A stretch of 64,000 nt of DNA, taken from DATEGZ01 sp035519535 (GTDB taxonomy: Bacteria; Acidobacteriota; Vicinamibacteria; Vicinamibacterales; SCN-69-37). This document shows positions 34,056-43,136 of the stretch, one piece after another. Position 1 is the first letter of the stretch; each line of letters opens with the position of its first letter. A program made the position numbers and the translations under genes. The notes under the pieces are model-generated. The model ran no database searches, had not been told where the DNA came from, and was given only the letters and a program-made list of their open reading frames with translations. The stretch covers positions 1 to 64,000 of the forward strand of contig DATIWF010000022.1 of NCBI GenBank assembly GCA_035519535.1, given 5' to 3'.

Positions 34056-35225
34056 GTGAGCTCCCGGTTCGGCTTCGAGATCGTCGCGTCGGACGCTGCC
34101 GCGCGGTGCGGATGCCTGCGGCTCGCCCACGGCGAGGTGCAGACGCCGGCGTTCATGCCCGTGGGCACGCGCGGCGCGGTCCGCGCGGTGACGACCGACG
34201 CGCTCGAATCGCTCGGCGCCGAGATCGTCCTCGCGAACACCTACCATCTCCACCTGCGGCCGGGCGACGACCTCGTGGCGCGGCGCGGCGGACTGCACGC
34301 GTTCATGGGCTGGACGAAGCCGATCCTCACCGACTCGGGCGGCTATCAGGTGTTCAGCCTCGCCTCGCGGCGCACGCTCGACGAAGCCGGCGTCGTCTTT
34401 CGATCGCATCTCGACGGCGCGGAGCATCGGCTGACGCCCGAGTCCGTCGTCGACATCCAGGCACGGCTCGGATCGGACGTCGCGATGATGCTCGACGAGT
34501 GTCCGAGCTGGCCCGCGCGGACGGAGGAAACCGAGGCGGCCGTGCTGCGCACGCTCCGATGGGCGCGCCGAGGGCGCGATCGCTTCATGGCCCTCGCGGG
34601 CGGCGGCGACCCGGCCGTGCCCCGATCAACGCCCGGCCAGGTCCAGTTCGGCATCGTGCAGGGCGGGACGGACAAGGCGTGGCGCGATCGGAGCGTCGCG
34701 GGCACGCTCGCCGTCGGTTTCGAGGGGTACGCCATCGGCGGCCTGTCGGTCGGCGAGCCCGTCGAGACGATGTACGACGTCGTGGCCCATACGGCCGCGC
34801 AGCTGCCGGCCGACCGCCCGCGCTATCTGATGGGCACCGGCACCCCAGAGGACCTGGTCGAGAGCGTTGCCCGCGGCATCGACCTCTTTGACTGCGTCCT
34901 CCCGACCCGCAACGCGCGCAATGGCCAGCTCTTCACGCGCCGCGGGCCCATCGCCATCAAGAACGCCCAGTACGCCGAGGACGACCGGCCCATCGACCCG
35001 GCCTGCGACTGCCCGGTCTGCCGGCGTCATTCCCGGGCGTACCTGCGCTACCTTTTTGTGGCGGGCGAAATGAACGCGGCCACCCTTAACACATTGCACA
35101 ATTTGCACTTTTACCTTGACACCATGCGGGAGATTAGGGAGGCTATTAAGTTCGGAACCTTCGGGAAGTTCAGGAAGGCGTTCCTCGAGACCTATTCCCG
35201 CCAGCCCATCCACTTGCATGACTGA
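34056..35225 (+). CDS. tgt: tRNA-guanine transglycosylase (queuine tRNA-ribosyltransferase)
   Basis: A 389-residue TIM-barrel enzyme that exchanges guanine 34 for preQ1 in GUN-anticodon tRNAs. Seen: ANTYHLHLRPG, TDSGGYQVFSL with the catalytic Asp, GIVQGG, GYAIGGLSVGEP, DCVLPTRNARNG, and the zinc site CDCPVCRRH ... LHNLHFYL. The GTG at 34056 starts at the conserved GFEIVASD region; an upstream frame to 33942 overlaps ddl and has no homology. It begins the classical tgt-yajC-secD-secF operon. Confidence 0.97.
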   Translation: MSSRFGFEIVASDAAARCGCLRLAHGEVQTPAFMPVGTRGAVRAVTTDALESLGAEIVLANTYHLHLRPGDDLVARRGGLHAFMGWTKPILTDSGGYQVFSLASRRTLDEAGVVFRSHLDGAEHRLTPESVVDIQARLGSDVAMMLDECPSWPARTEETEAAVLRTLRWARRGRDRFMALAGGGDPAVPRSTPGQVQFGIVQGGTDKAWRDRSVAGTLAVGFEGYAIGGLSVGEPVETMYDVVAHTAAQLPADRPRYLMGTGTPEDLVESVARGIDLFDCVLPTRNARNGQLFTRRGPIAIKNAQYAEDDRPIDPACDCPVCRRHSRAYLRYLFVAGEMNAATLNTLHNLHFYLDTMREIREAIKFGTFGKFRKAFLETYSRQPIHLHD

Positions 35226-35574
35226 CGTCACCGCCCCCTTTGTCGTCGCCATGGCTCAGCCTGGCCAGCAGACCAACCTGCTGGTGCAGCTCTTCCCGTT
35301 CGCGCTGATGCTCCTGATCTTCTATCTGCTGGTGCTGATGCCCATGCGCAAGCGCCAGAAGAAGGTCCAGGAGTTCCAGGCCGCGCTCAAGGTCGGGGAC
35401 CGCGTCATTACGACGGGTGGGATTTACGGGCAGGTCACGCGCGCGGCGGATGGCGCGAATACCATTCAGATTCAGATCGCCGACAAGGTCCGCATCGAAG
35501 TCGCCCGCGCGTCCATCGGCGGCTACCAGGGACAGGAGCCGGTCGTTCAGCCCGAGAGCACCGGCAATCTCTAG
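35218..35574 (+). CDS. yajC: Sec translocon accessory subunit YajC
   Basis: A 118-residue single-span inner-membrane protein that associates with SecDF. One hydrophobic helix lies at about 22-42 (LLVQLFPFALMLLIFYLLVL), followed by MRKRQKKVQEF and KVGDRVITTGGIYGQV, the YajC signature. The ATG at 35218 overlaps the tgt end by 8 nt; an internal ATG at 35251 is also possible. Only 3 nt separate it from secD. Confidence 0.95.
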   Translation: MTDVTAPFVVAMAQPGQQTNLLVQLFPFALMLLIFYLLVLMPMRKRQKKVQEFQAALKVGDRVITTGGIYGQVTRAADGANTIQIQIADKVRIEVARASIGGYQGQEPVVQPESTGNL

Positions 35575-35577
35575 GCC

Positions 35578-37134
35578 ATGACCAAGAATCTCCGCTGGAG
35601 AATCATCGCGATCGTCGCCGTCACGCTGCTGGCGGTGTGGTCGTTCACCCCGCCATCGAAGAAGATCCATCTCGGACTCGATCTTCGCGGGGGCGTGCAC
35701 CTCGTGCTCCAGGTCCAGACCGACGACGCGCTGCGCGTCGAGACGGAAACGACGGCTGATCAGTTTCACGAGGCCCTCAAGGCCGCGAAGATCGAGGTCG
35801 CCTCGGTCAAGCCCGTGGACCTGACGACGTTCGCGGTCGAGGGCGTGCCGGCGGGCAGCGACCAGCAGTTCCGGACGATCGCCGACCAGCAGGTCGGCCA
35901 GAGCTTCGACCGCGACACGGTCGGCGGCAACTACACGTTCAAGATGAAGCCGAACGTCGTGGTGAATCACCGCAACGAGGCGGTCGCGCAGGCGCTTCAG
36001 ACGATCGAACGGCGCGTGAACGAGCTGGGCGTGTCCGAGCCCATCATCTCGCCCTATGGCTCGGCCGGCGACCGGATCATGGTGGAGCTGCCGGGCGTCA
36101 CGGACGTCAGCCGCGCGAAGGAGATCATCCGGAGCACGGCCCTGCTCGAGCTGAAGCTGGTCGAGGCCGGGCCGATGTCGGATCAAGCGGCGCTCCTGCA
36201 GCCGTACGGCGGCAAGAAGCCGGACGACATGGACATCGTGCCGGGATCGGACGGGGCCGGCGGCGCGACGACGTACTACCTCGTGCGGCACACGGCGGCC
36301 ATCACGGGCCGCGACCTGCGCAACGCGAAGCAGACCATCGACGAGAATAACGCGCCGGCCGTGGGATTCACGCTGAGCAGCGAGGGCATCGCCAAGTTCA
36401 CGCGCGTGACGGAAGCCAATGTCGGCCGCCAGCTGGCGATCATTCTGGACAATCGCGTGCAGTCGGCGCCGGTCATCGAAGGGCGAATCTCTCAGGCCGA
36501 CGCGCGGATCACCGGGCGCTTCACGCCCCAGGAGGCCTCCGACCTGGCGCTGATTCTCCGGTCGGGCGCGCTGCCGGCGTCGCTCACGTATCTCGAGCAG
36601 CGGGAAGTCGGCCCGACGCTCGGCCAGGACTCGATCCGCGCCGGCATCATGGCGTCGCTCATCGGCCTGCTGTTCGTCACGCTGTTCATGCTCTTCTACT
36701 ATCGGCTCGCCGGAGTCAACGCCATCGTCTCGGTCGCGATGAACCTGGTCATCCTGCTCGGATGCATGGCCTACCTGGGCGCGGTGCTGACCCTGCCGGG
36801 CATCGCCGGCTTCATCCTGACCATCGGCATCGGCGTCGATTCGAACGTGCTGATCTTCGAGCGAATCCGCGAGGAGTTGCGGGGCAACAAGGGACCGCGA
36901 CAGGCGGTGGCGGCCGGATTCGATCGCGTCTTCATCACGATCCTCGACACGCACATCGCCTCGCTCATTTCGGCCGCGTTCCTGTTCCAGTTCGGCACGG
37001 GGCCGATTCGCGGCTTCGCGACGACGTTGGTGTTCGGGCTGCTGTCCAACGTGTTCACCGCGGTGTTCGTGTCGCGCACGCTGTTCATGCTGGCGCTCGC
37101 GCGTAAGCCAGCGACCGAGCCGCTCAGCATCTAG
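35578..37134 (+). CDS. secD: Protein translocase subunit SecD
   Basis: A 518-residue RND-type membrane protein that uses the proton gradient to pull exported proteins into the periplasm. It has an N-terminal helix, a large periplasmic P1 domain with LGLDLRGGVHLVLQV and ERRVNELGVSEPII, and six C-terminal helices with VGPTLGQDSIRAG and TLPGIAGFILTIGIGVDSNVLIFERIREE. The conserved aspartate of the proton path is in GVDSNV. It stands between yajC and secF. Confidence 0.97.
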   Translation: MTKNLRWRIIAIVAVTLLAVWSFTPPSKKIHLGLDLRGGVHLVLQVQTDDALRVETETTADQFHEALKAAKIEVASVKPVDLTTFAVEGVPAGSDQQFRTIADQQVGQSFDRDTVGGNYTFKMKPNVVVNHRNEAVAQALQTIERRVNELGVSEPIISPYGSAGDRIMVELPGVTDVSRAKEIIRSTALLELKLVEAGPMSDQAALLQPYGGKKPDDMDIVPGSDGAGGATTYYLVRHTAAITGRDLRNAKQTIDENNAPAVGFTLSSEGIAKFTRVTEANVGRQLAIILDNRVQSAPVIEGRISQADARITGRFTPQEASDLALILRSGALPASLTYLEQREVGPTLGQDSIRAGIMASLIGLLFVTLFMLFYYRLAGVNAIVSVAMNLVILLGCMAYLGAVLTLPGIAGFILTIGIGVDSNVLIFERIREELRGNKGPRQAVAAGFDRVFITILDTHIASLISAAFLFQFGTGPIRGFATTLVFGLLSNVFTAVFVSRTLFMLALARKPATEPLSI

Positions 37135-37149
37135 CCCGAGCCACTCATC

Positions 37150-38109
37150 ATGCAGATTCTTCGAAACACGAACTTCAACTTCATCCGCTGGCGCTGGCAT
37201 GCCATCGTCGTGTCGGCGGCCATCATCGCCGCCGGGGCGTGGTTCAACTTCGCGCGGGGCGGCTTGCCGCTCGGCATCGACTTCACGGGCGGGACGGTCA
37301 TGGTCCTGCAGTTCGCGCAGCCGACGTCCGAGGACGTCGTGCGCAAGGCGCTCGACCCGGTGACGACGGACAAGGTCGTCCAGAAATACGGCCAAGCCGG
37401 CCAGAACCAGATTCTCGTGCGGCTGCCGATGATGAAGGGCCAGGAAGAAGGCACCAACCTCGAGGCGGGCGTCAACCAGGTGCAGGACGCGCTGCAGCGC
37501 GCCAACGTCGGCAGCTTTCAGGTCGTGAGCAAGGATCTCGTGGGTCCAGTCGTCGGCGCGGACCTGCGCAACAAGGGCATTTACGCGACACTCGCCGCCA
37601 TGCTCGGGATCATGCTGTACATCGCGCTCAGGTTCCGGCTCACGTTCGGCGTCGGCGCGAGCGTGGCGAGCCTGCATGACGTGCTCATCACGCTGTCGCT
37701 GCTGACGTTCTTCGGCTACGAATTGTCGCTGAACGTGATCGCGGCCATCCTCACGCTCGTCGGCTACGGGGTCAACGAGCAGATTGTCGTCTTCGACCGC
37801 GTGCGCGAGAACCTCCGGACCAGCCGGGGTGAGTCGATGGATACGGTGATCAACCGCAGCGTCAATCAGACGCTGCCGCGGACGATCATCACGTGCAGCG
37901 TCACGTTCCTGGCGGTGTTTGCCCTGTATCTGTTCGGTGGCGAAGTGCTGAGGGCGTTCTCGTTCACGATGCTGGTCGGAATCGCGACGAGCACGCTCTC
38001 GACGGTCTACATCGCCTCGGGCGTCGCCACGCTCTTGAGTCCGCGCCGGACGGCCGCGGCTCGGGCCGTGGACGCCAAGACGGCCCGCCGCGCCGGTCAG
38101 GCCCGGTAG
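37150..38109 (+). CDS. secF: Protein translocase subunit SecF
   Basis: A 319-residue partner of SecD. Seen: GLPLGIDFTGGTVMVLQF at the start of the periplasmic domain, VGPVVGADLRNKG before the membrane helices, LHDVLITLSLLTFF, and LTLVGYGVNEQIVVFDRVRENLR. SecD and SecF are separate genes here, as in most Gram-negatives. Confidence 0.97.
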   Translation: MQILRNTNFNFIRWRWHAIVVSAAIIAAGAWFNFARGGLPLGIDFTGGTVMVLQFAQPTSEDVVRKALDPVTTDKVVQKYGQAGQNQILVRLPMMKGQEEGTNLEAGVNQVQDALQRANVGSFQVVSKDLVGPVVGADLRNKGIYATLAAMLGIMLYIALRFRLTFGVGASVASLHDVLITLSLLTFFGYELSLNVIAAILTLVGYGVNEQIVVFDRVRENLRTSRGESMDTVINRSVNQTLPRTIITCSVTFLAVFALYLFGGEVLRAFSFTMLVGIATSTLSTVYIASGVATLLSPRRTAAARAVDAKTARRAGQAR

Positions 38110-38115
38110 GGCGGG

Positions 38116-38164
38116 CCAGGGAGTCCCCACTTTCCGACTTCCTGACTCCCGACTTTCCGACCTT
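38116..38164. repeat. Word repeat (ctttccgacttcctgactcccgac) between secF and the DUF502 gene
   Basis: Three variants of acttcctgactcccgactttccgac fill the 57-nt gap. It is the same class of low-complexity spacer as elsewhere in the window, with a different word. Confidence 0.55.
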
Positions 38165-38166
38165 CG

Positions 38167-38766
38167 ATGTTCGCCTGGCTTCGGCGCAGCTTCGTCACCG
38201 GCTTCTTCGTGACGGTCCCGCTCGTCGTGAGCGTCGTCGCGATCGTGTGGACGTTCCGGTTCGCGGATCGGCTGACGAGCGGGCTGGGCGAGCGGCTCAT
38301 CGGGCAGCACGTGCCCGGGCTCGGGCTGATTACGACGGCGCTGATCGTGCTGGTGACCGGCGCGATCGCGAGCAACGTCTTCGGCCGGCGGCTGCTCAGG
38401 CGCGGCGAAGCGCTCCTGATGCACGTGCCGGTGTTTCGCACGGTGTACGCGCCGGTCAAACAGCTGCTCGACGCGTTCTCGCCATCCAACGAGTTCGGCT
38501 TCAAGCGGATGGTGCTCGTCGAGGATCCGGCGCGCGGGTTCGTGCTCGGGTTTCTGACGCGCGAGTTCACGGTCGATCGCGGCAAGGGACCGGAACCCCT
38601 GCTGGCCGTGTACGTGCCGACGAATCACCTGTACCTCGGGGACGTGGTCGTCTGCCCGCCCGAGCGGGCCACGTTCCCCGAGATGACGGTGGAAGAGGGC
38701 ATTCGCGTGTTTCTGACGGGCGGCATGGGCCTCCCCGCGCGCGTGCGCGCGCGGCGCGCGGAGTGA
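38167..38766 (+). CDS. DUF502 family membrane protein
   Basis: A 199-residue integral membrane protein of the DUF502 (COG2928) family. Two membrane helices lie at about 8-28 and 52-72 (GLITTALIVLVTGAIASNVFG), followed by the family segment VPVFRTVYAPVKQLLDAF, then a soluble C-terminal domain with VYVPTNHLYLGDVVVCP and EEGIRVFLTGGMGLP. The family has no settled function in bacteria; plant homologues (LCV-like) are membrane proteins. It follows the sec genes and may be co-transcribed with them. Confidence 0.9.
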   Translation: MFAWLRRSFVTGFFVTVPLVVSVVAIVWTFRFADRLTSGLGERLIGQHVPGLGLITTALIVLVTGAIASNVFGRRLLRRGEALLMHVPVFRTVYAPVKQLLDAFSPSNEFGFKRMVLVEDPARGFVLGFLTREFTVDRGKGPEPLLAVYVPTNHLYLGDVVVCPPERATFPEMTVEEGIRVFLTGGMGLPARVRARRAE

Positions 38767-38832
38767 AAGGCCAGGCCCTCCATGCACTATGATGGGCGGT
38801 CGAAATCGGGATCACGAAGGGGACAGTGAGCG

Positions 38833-41328
38833 ATGACGGGGAGATGGGTGCGTAAGACGGTGATGGCGACGGTCGTGGCGGGGCTGCTCGCGACCCCGGC
38901 GGCCGCGGTGGTCGCGGCGGCGGGGCGGGCCCAGGACGCGGCGCAGGGTGCGGCGCGGGCGGGCGGCGAGGCCAACCTCGTCCTGCCGGACCTGCACCGC
39001 CAGACGTTCCTGGGCGGGATCGACGGGCACACGCTGCTGCTCGCCGGTCTGGTGGTCTGCGCGCTCGGCCTGATCTTCGGGCTCGTGATTCGCACGCAGC
39101 TCAAGAACCTGCCCGTGCACCAGTCGATGCGCGAGATCTCCGAGCTGATCTACGAGACGTGCAAGACCTACCTCGTGCAGCAGGGCAAGTTCCTGCTCAT
39201 CCTGTGGCTCTTCATCGGCGCGATCGCGGGCGTCTACTTCGGCAAGCTGGCGGAGACCGTCGATGCGTCGGGCGCCCCCGTGCGCGGGTACACGACGGTC
39301 AAGGTCCTGGTCATCCTGCTCTTCAGTCTGGTCGGGATTGCCGGCAGCTACGGCGTCGCGTGGTTTGGCATCCGGGTCAACACGTACGCGAACTCGCGGA
39401 CGGCGTTCGCCGCGCTCCGCGGCAAGCCGTACCCGTGCTACCAGATTCCGCTCAAGGCCGGCATGAGCATCGGGATGCTGCTCATCTCGGTCGAGCTCGT
39501 GATCATGCTGTTCATCCTGCTGTTCGTGCCGGGCGACTACGCCGGCCCGTGTTTCATCGGCTTCGCCATCGGCGAGTCGCTCGGCGCGGCGGCGCTCCGA
39601 ATCGCCGGCGGGATCTTCACGAAGATCGCCGACATCGGCGCCGACCTGATGAAGATCGTCTTCAAGATCAAGGAAGACGACGCGCGCAATCCGGGCGTGA
39701 TCGCGGACTGCACGGGGGACAACGCCGGCGACTCGGTCGGGCCGTCGGCCGACGGGTTCGAGACGTACGGCGTGACCGGCGTCGCGCTCATCACGTTCAT
39801 CCTGATGGCCGTCAGCGACTCGGCGACGCAGATCCAGCTGCTCGTGTGGATCTTCGCCATGCGCATCGTGATGGTCGTGGCCTCCGGCGGGTCGTACCTC
39901 CTCAACGAGGTCATCTCGAAGGCGCAGTACGCGCAGGCCGACAAGATGAACTTCGAGCATCCGCTCACGCGCCTGGTGTGGCTCACCTCGATCGTCTCGA
40001 TCGCGCTGACCTACCTCGCGTCGTACTTGCTCATTCCGTCGCTGGGCGACGGATCGCTCTGGTGGAAGCTCTCGACCATCATCACGTGCGGGACGCTCGC
40101 CGGCGCCATCATCCCGGAGCTGGTGAAGGTCTTCACGTCGATGAACTCGGCGCACGTTCGCGAGGTCGTGAGTTCGTCGAGAGAGGGCGGCGCGTCCCTG
40201 ACGATCCTCTCCGGCTTCGTCGCCGGCAACTTCAGCGCGTACTGGCTGGGCATCGCCATGGTCACGCTGATGGGGATTGGCTACTGGGTCAGCCTCAGCT
40301 TCGGCCAGCTCGGCATGATCGCGCCGGCGGTGTTCGCGTTCGGCCTCGTCGCCTTCGGCTTCCTGGGCATGGGCCCGGTGACGATCGCGGTCGACTCGTA
40401 CGGTCCGGTCACCGACAACGCCCAGTCGGTCTACGAGCTCTCGACGATCGAGCAGCTGCCGAACATCCAGGCCGATCTGAAGAAGAATTTCAACATCGAC
40501 GTCGACTTCGAGCGCGCCAAACACAACCTCGAGGAGAACGACGGCGCCGGCAACACGTTCAAGGCCACCGCCAAGCCCGTGCTCATCGGCACGGCCGTCG
40601 TCGGCGCCACGACGATGATCTTCTCGATCATCGTGGCGCTGACCAACGGCCTCGACAAGGCCCTCGTCGGCAATCTCTCGCTCCTCCATCCGCCGTTCCT
40701 GCTGGGGCTCATTACGGGGGGCGCGATGATCTACTGGTTCACGGGCGCCTCGACGCAGGCCGTGACGACCGGCGCGTACCGCGCCGTCGAGTTCATCAAG
40801 GCCAACATCAAGCTCGAGGGCGCGACCAAGGCGTCGGTCGCCGATTCCAAGAAGGTCGTCGAGATCTGCACGCAGTACGCGCAGAAGGGGATGTTCAACA
40901 TCTTCCTCAGCGTCTTCTTCGGGACGCTCGCGTTCGCCTTCTTCGAGCCGTTCTTCTTCATCGGGTACCTGGTGTCGATCGCGCTCTTCGGCCTGTATCA
41001 GGCCATCTTCATGGCCAACGCCGGCGGCGCGTGGGACAACGCGAAGAAGATCGTCGAGGTCGACCTGAAACAGAAGGGCACGCCGCTCCACGACGCGACC
41101 GTCGTCGGCGACACCGTCGGGGACCCCTTCAAGGACACGTCCTCGGTCGCGATGAACCCGGTCATCAAGTTCACGACGCTGTTCGGCCTCCTGGCGGTGG
41201 AACTGGCCGTCAGTTTGCGGGCCGAGCAGGGGGACCTCTTGACCCTGGTGCTGTCGGCGCTGTTTTTCGCCGTCTCCGTGACATTCGTGTGGCGGTCCTT
41301 CTACAGCATGCGGATTGGGGCCCGGTAG
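38833..41328 (+). CDS. hppA: Membrane-bound pyrophosphatase, divergent ion-pumping type
   Basis: An 831-residue, multi-span pump that couples pyrophosphate hydrolysis to H+ (or Na+) transport. The first PPi-binding motif is DCTGDNAGDSVGPSADGFETYG, split over residues near 295-317. GNTFKATAKP (near 575) has lysine at the position that separates K+-independent from K+-dependent enzymes. GDTVGDPFKDTS near the C-terminus completes the site. Several motif positions differ from ordinary H+-PPases, as in the divergent Na+-regulated H+-PPase clade; assignment to that clade is inference. An N-terminal signal-like segment (8-28) precedes an unusual extension. A TATGAT box (38788) and an AAGGGGA ribosome binding site lie upstream. 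Confidence 0.93.
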   Translation: MTGRWVRKTVMATVVAGLLATPAAAVVAAAGRAQDAAQGAARAGGEANLVLPDLHRQTFLGGIDGHTLLLAGLVVCALGLIFGLVIRTQLKNLPVHQSMREISELIYETCKTYLVQQGKFLLILWLFIGAIAGVYFGKLAETVDASGAPVRGYTTVKVLVILLFSLVGIAGSYGVAWFGIRVNTYANSRTAFAALRGKPYPCYQIPLKAGMSIGMLLISVELVIMLFILLFVPGDYAGPCFIGFAIGESLGAAALRIAGGIFTKIADIGADLMKIVFKIKEDDARNPGVIADCTGDNAGDSVGPSADGFETYGVTGVALITFILMAVSDSATQIQLLVWIFAMRIVMVVASGGSYLLNEVISKAQYAQADKMNFEHPLTRLVWLTSIVSIALTYLASYLLIPSLGDGSLWWKLSTIITCGTLAGAIIPELVKVFTSMNSAHVREVVSSSREGGASLTILSGFVAGNFSAYWLGIAMVTLMGIGYWVSLSFGQLGMIAPAVFAFGLVAFGFLGMGPVTIAVDSYGPVTDNAQSVYELSTIEQLPNIQADLKKNFNIDVDFERAKHNLEENDGAGNTFKATAKPVLIGTAVVGATTMIFSIIVALTNGLDKALVGNLSLLHPPFLLGLITGGAMIYWFTGASTQAVTTGAYRAVEFIKANIKLEGATKASVADSKKVVEICTQYAQKGMFNIFLSVFFGTLAFAFFEPFFFIGYLVSIALFGLYQAIFMANAGGAWDNAKKIVEVDLKQKGTPLHDATVVGDTVGDPFKDTSSVAMNPVIKFTTLFGLLAVELAVSLRAEQGDLLTLVLSALFFAVSVTFVWRSFYSMRIGAR

Positions 41329-41337
41329 GGGCCCGGA

Positions 41338-41359
41338 GGCGGGCCATTTCCGGCCCGCC
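41338..41359 (+). terminator. Stem-loop after the pyrophosphatase gene
   Basis: ggcgggcc (41338-41345) and ggcccgcc (41352-41359) form a perfect 8-bp GC stem with a 6-nt loop, 9 nt after the stop. There is no U tract, so termination would need Rho or the stem may only stabilise the 3' end. Confidence 0.5.
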
Positions 41360-41387
41360 GGTGTCTAAATGGGGCAGGAAAGGTTCG

Positions 41388-41417
41388 TTGACACCGTTTT
41401 TTGGGTCTGACTATAAT
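41388..41417 (+). promoter_or_regulatory. Consensus sigma70 promoter of the tonB-exbBDD cluster
   Basis: TTGACA at 41388-41393 and TATAAT at 41412-41417 match the consensus at all twelve positions with an 18-nt spacer. The transcription start is expected near 41424, leaving a leader of about 46 nt with a GGGAGG ribosome binding site before the GTG at 41470. Confidence 0.85.
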
Positions 41418-41469
41418 CCCGGCCTTCGTGAACGTCGGGAACGAAGCCGGGTCGTAAGGGAGGTTCACA

Positions 41470-42192
41470 GTGCCACGGGAGATGTTCGGCGACGTCGTCG
41501 AGCCGTCCATTAAAGTCGGCACGAAGAAGTGGTACACGGTACCGCTCTCGATCATCACGCACGTCGTGGTGCTTGGCGCTTTGATCGTCATTCCGCTGAT
41601 GGCGACCGACATGCTGCCGACGCCACAGTCGATGATGGCGTTTGTGGCGATGCCGCCGCCTCCGCCACCCCCGCCGCCTCCGCCGCCGCCCCCGTCGGCG
41701 CCGCAGCCGGTGCAGCCGATCCAGCCTGTGAATCCGAACGCCGCGCCCGTCGAAGCGCCGAAGGAAATCAAACCGGAGCCCGTCAATCCGCCCAACTACA
41801 GCATGTCGGGTGTGGTCGGCGGCGTGGCCGGCGGCATTCCGGGCGGGGTCGTCGGTGGCGTGGTTGGCGGGATTCCGCCGCCGCCGCCTCCGCCGCCGCC
41901 GCAGGCGCCGTTGCGAGTCGGGGGCGACATCAAGGAACCGAAGAAGATCAAGGACGCGAAGCCGGTCTACCCGCAGATCGCCCAGACCGCGAAGGTGCAG
42001 GGCGTCGTGATCATCGAAGCGGTGATCGGCAAGGACGGCAGCGTCAAGGACGCGAAGGTGCTCCGGTCAGTCGCCTTGCTCGACCAGGCGGCCCTTGACG
42101 CCGTGCGTCAGTGGAAGTTCACGCCAACCCTGCTGAACGGCGTGCCGGTGGAGGTCGTCATGACCGTCACCGTCAACTTCACGCTGCAGTAG
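41470..42192 (+). CDS. tonB: TonB-family energy transducer
   Basis: A 240-residue protein spanning the periplasm to pass energy from ExbB/ExbD to outer-membrane receptors. One N-terminal membrane helix lies at about 25-43. A run of 14 prolines is at 62-75, a PEPV/PKEIKPEP region follows, then a Gly-Val-rich stretch at about 113-135 and a second run of nine prolines near 137-145. The TonB C-terminal domain (about 155-240) has AKPVYPQIAQTAKVQGVV, VLRSVALLDQAALDAVRQWKFTP and VEVVMTVTVNFTL. The start is GTG with GGGAGG upstream. The polyproline runs imply a need for EF-P in translation. Confidence 0.93.
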   Translation: MPREMFGDVVEPSIKVGTKKWYTVPLSIITHVVVLGALIVIPLMATDMLPTPQSMMAFVAMPPPPPPPPPPPPPPSAPQPVQPIQPVNPNAAPVEAPKEIKPEPVNPPNYSMSGVVGGVAGGIPGGVVGGVVGGIPPPPPPPPPQAPLRVGGDIKEPKKIKDAKPVYPQIAQTAKVQGVVIIEAVIGKDGSVKDAKVLRSVALLDQAALDAVRQWKFTPTLLNGVPVEVVMTVTVNFTLQ

Positions 42193-42340
42193 GGACGAGC
42201 GAGCAGGCGCGAGGGAGTCGCGCGAGCGGAGCGGGGAAGAAGGGTCCCCGCGAGTGAGCGCGTAAGGGGTCCGCGGGGGCGCGGCTTCCCGGATCTTGAG
42301 AGGAATCGACCACACGGCAGCTTGATTGGCAGATCAGCGT

Positions 42341-42376
42341 GAGCCCGGAGGCGATCGAGGCGCGCCGGGCTCTTTT
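42341..42376 (+). terminator. Intrinsic terminator between tonB and exbB
   Basis: gagcccgg (42341-42348) pairs with ccgggctc (42365-42372), followed by tttt. The 148 nt before it are GC-rich gag/gcg words without coding content. The stem may only partly terminate, leaving exbB-exbD expression lower or under a separate promoter. Confidence 0.65.
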
Positions 42377-42425
42377 ACTCGTTAAGCGACAGTAGCGACA
42401 ACATAGATCGCGTTCGGAGGCTGGA

Positions 42426-43106
42426 ATGGGCGGACTGGATATTGTGCACATGTGGACACAGATGAGCATCGTCGCCAAAGGGGTGGCGTTCGTGCTCGTG
42501 TTCATGTCGATGTGGTCGTTCGGTGTGGCGATTGAGCGGTACTACACGTTCTCCCAGGCGCGCAAGCAATCGAAGCTGTACGCGCCGCAGGTCGCCAAGC
42601 ATCTCAAGGAAGGCCGGCTGAAGGACGCCCTGACGGTGTCGCAGGCGAAGACCTATCAGTACAGCCACCTGGCGAAGGTCGTGCTCGCGGGCCTGCAGGA
42701 ATATCAGTTCCAGCACGACGCGGGCGGGACGCTCAACCGCGATGACCTCGTCGACACGGTCCGCCGCGCGATTCAGCGCGCGTCCGCCCTCACGTCGAAC
42801 GACCTGAAGAAGGGCATCCCGTCGCTCGCGACGATCGGATCGACGGCGCCGTTCGTCGGCCTGCTCGGCACGGTCGTCGGCGTCATCGGCGCGTTCCAGG
42901 GCATCGCCGCCACCGGATCCGGCGGCCTCGGCGCCGTGTCGGCCGGCATCTCCGAAGCGCTCATCGAGACCGCGCTCGGCCTGGTCGTCGCCATCCCGGC
43001 GGTGTGGATGTACAACTACTTCACCGGCCGGCTCGAGTACTTCAACGTCGAGATGGACAACTCGTCGTCGGAGCTCGTCGACTACTTCATCAAGAAGACG
43101 GCGTAG
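42426..43106 (+). CDS. exbB: MotA/TolQ/ExbB proton channel family protein
   Basis: A 226-residue inner-membrane proton channel subunit. A first helix lies at about 18-37, a cytoplasmic loop contains RAIQRASALTSNDLKKGIPSL, and two further helices contain the family core GSTAPFVGLLGTVVGVIGAFQGI and SAGISEALIETALGLVVAIPAVWMYN. It pairs with ExbD to energise the TonB protein encoded just upstream. GGAGG lies 6 nt before the ATG. Confidence 0.95.
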   Translation: MGGLDIVHMWTQMSIVAKGVAFVLVFMSMWSFGVAIERYYTFSQARKQSKLYAPQVAKHLKEGRLKDALTVSQAKTYQYSHLAKVVLAGLQEYQFQHDAGGTLNRDDLVDTVRRAIQRASALTSNDLKKGIPSLATIGSTAPFVGLLGTVVGVIGAFQGIAATGSGGLGAVSAGISEALIETALGLVVAIPAVWMYNYFTGRLEYFNVEMDNSSSELVDYFIKKTA

Positions 43107-43136
43107 CGCGGGCTCGCGGGTCAAGGAGTTATCGCC

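Noticed and set aside
35170..38787. Very long antisense frame (over 1200 codons) opposite yajC-secD-secF
   Set aside because: It is His/Arg/Asp-rich shadow translation of high-GC codons; the plus strand carries clear Sec genes.
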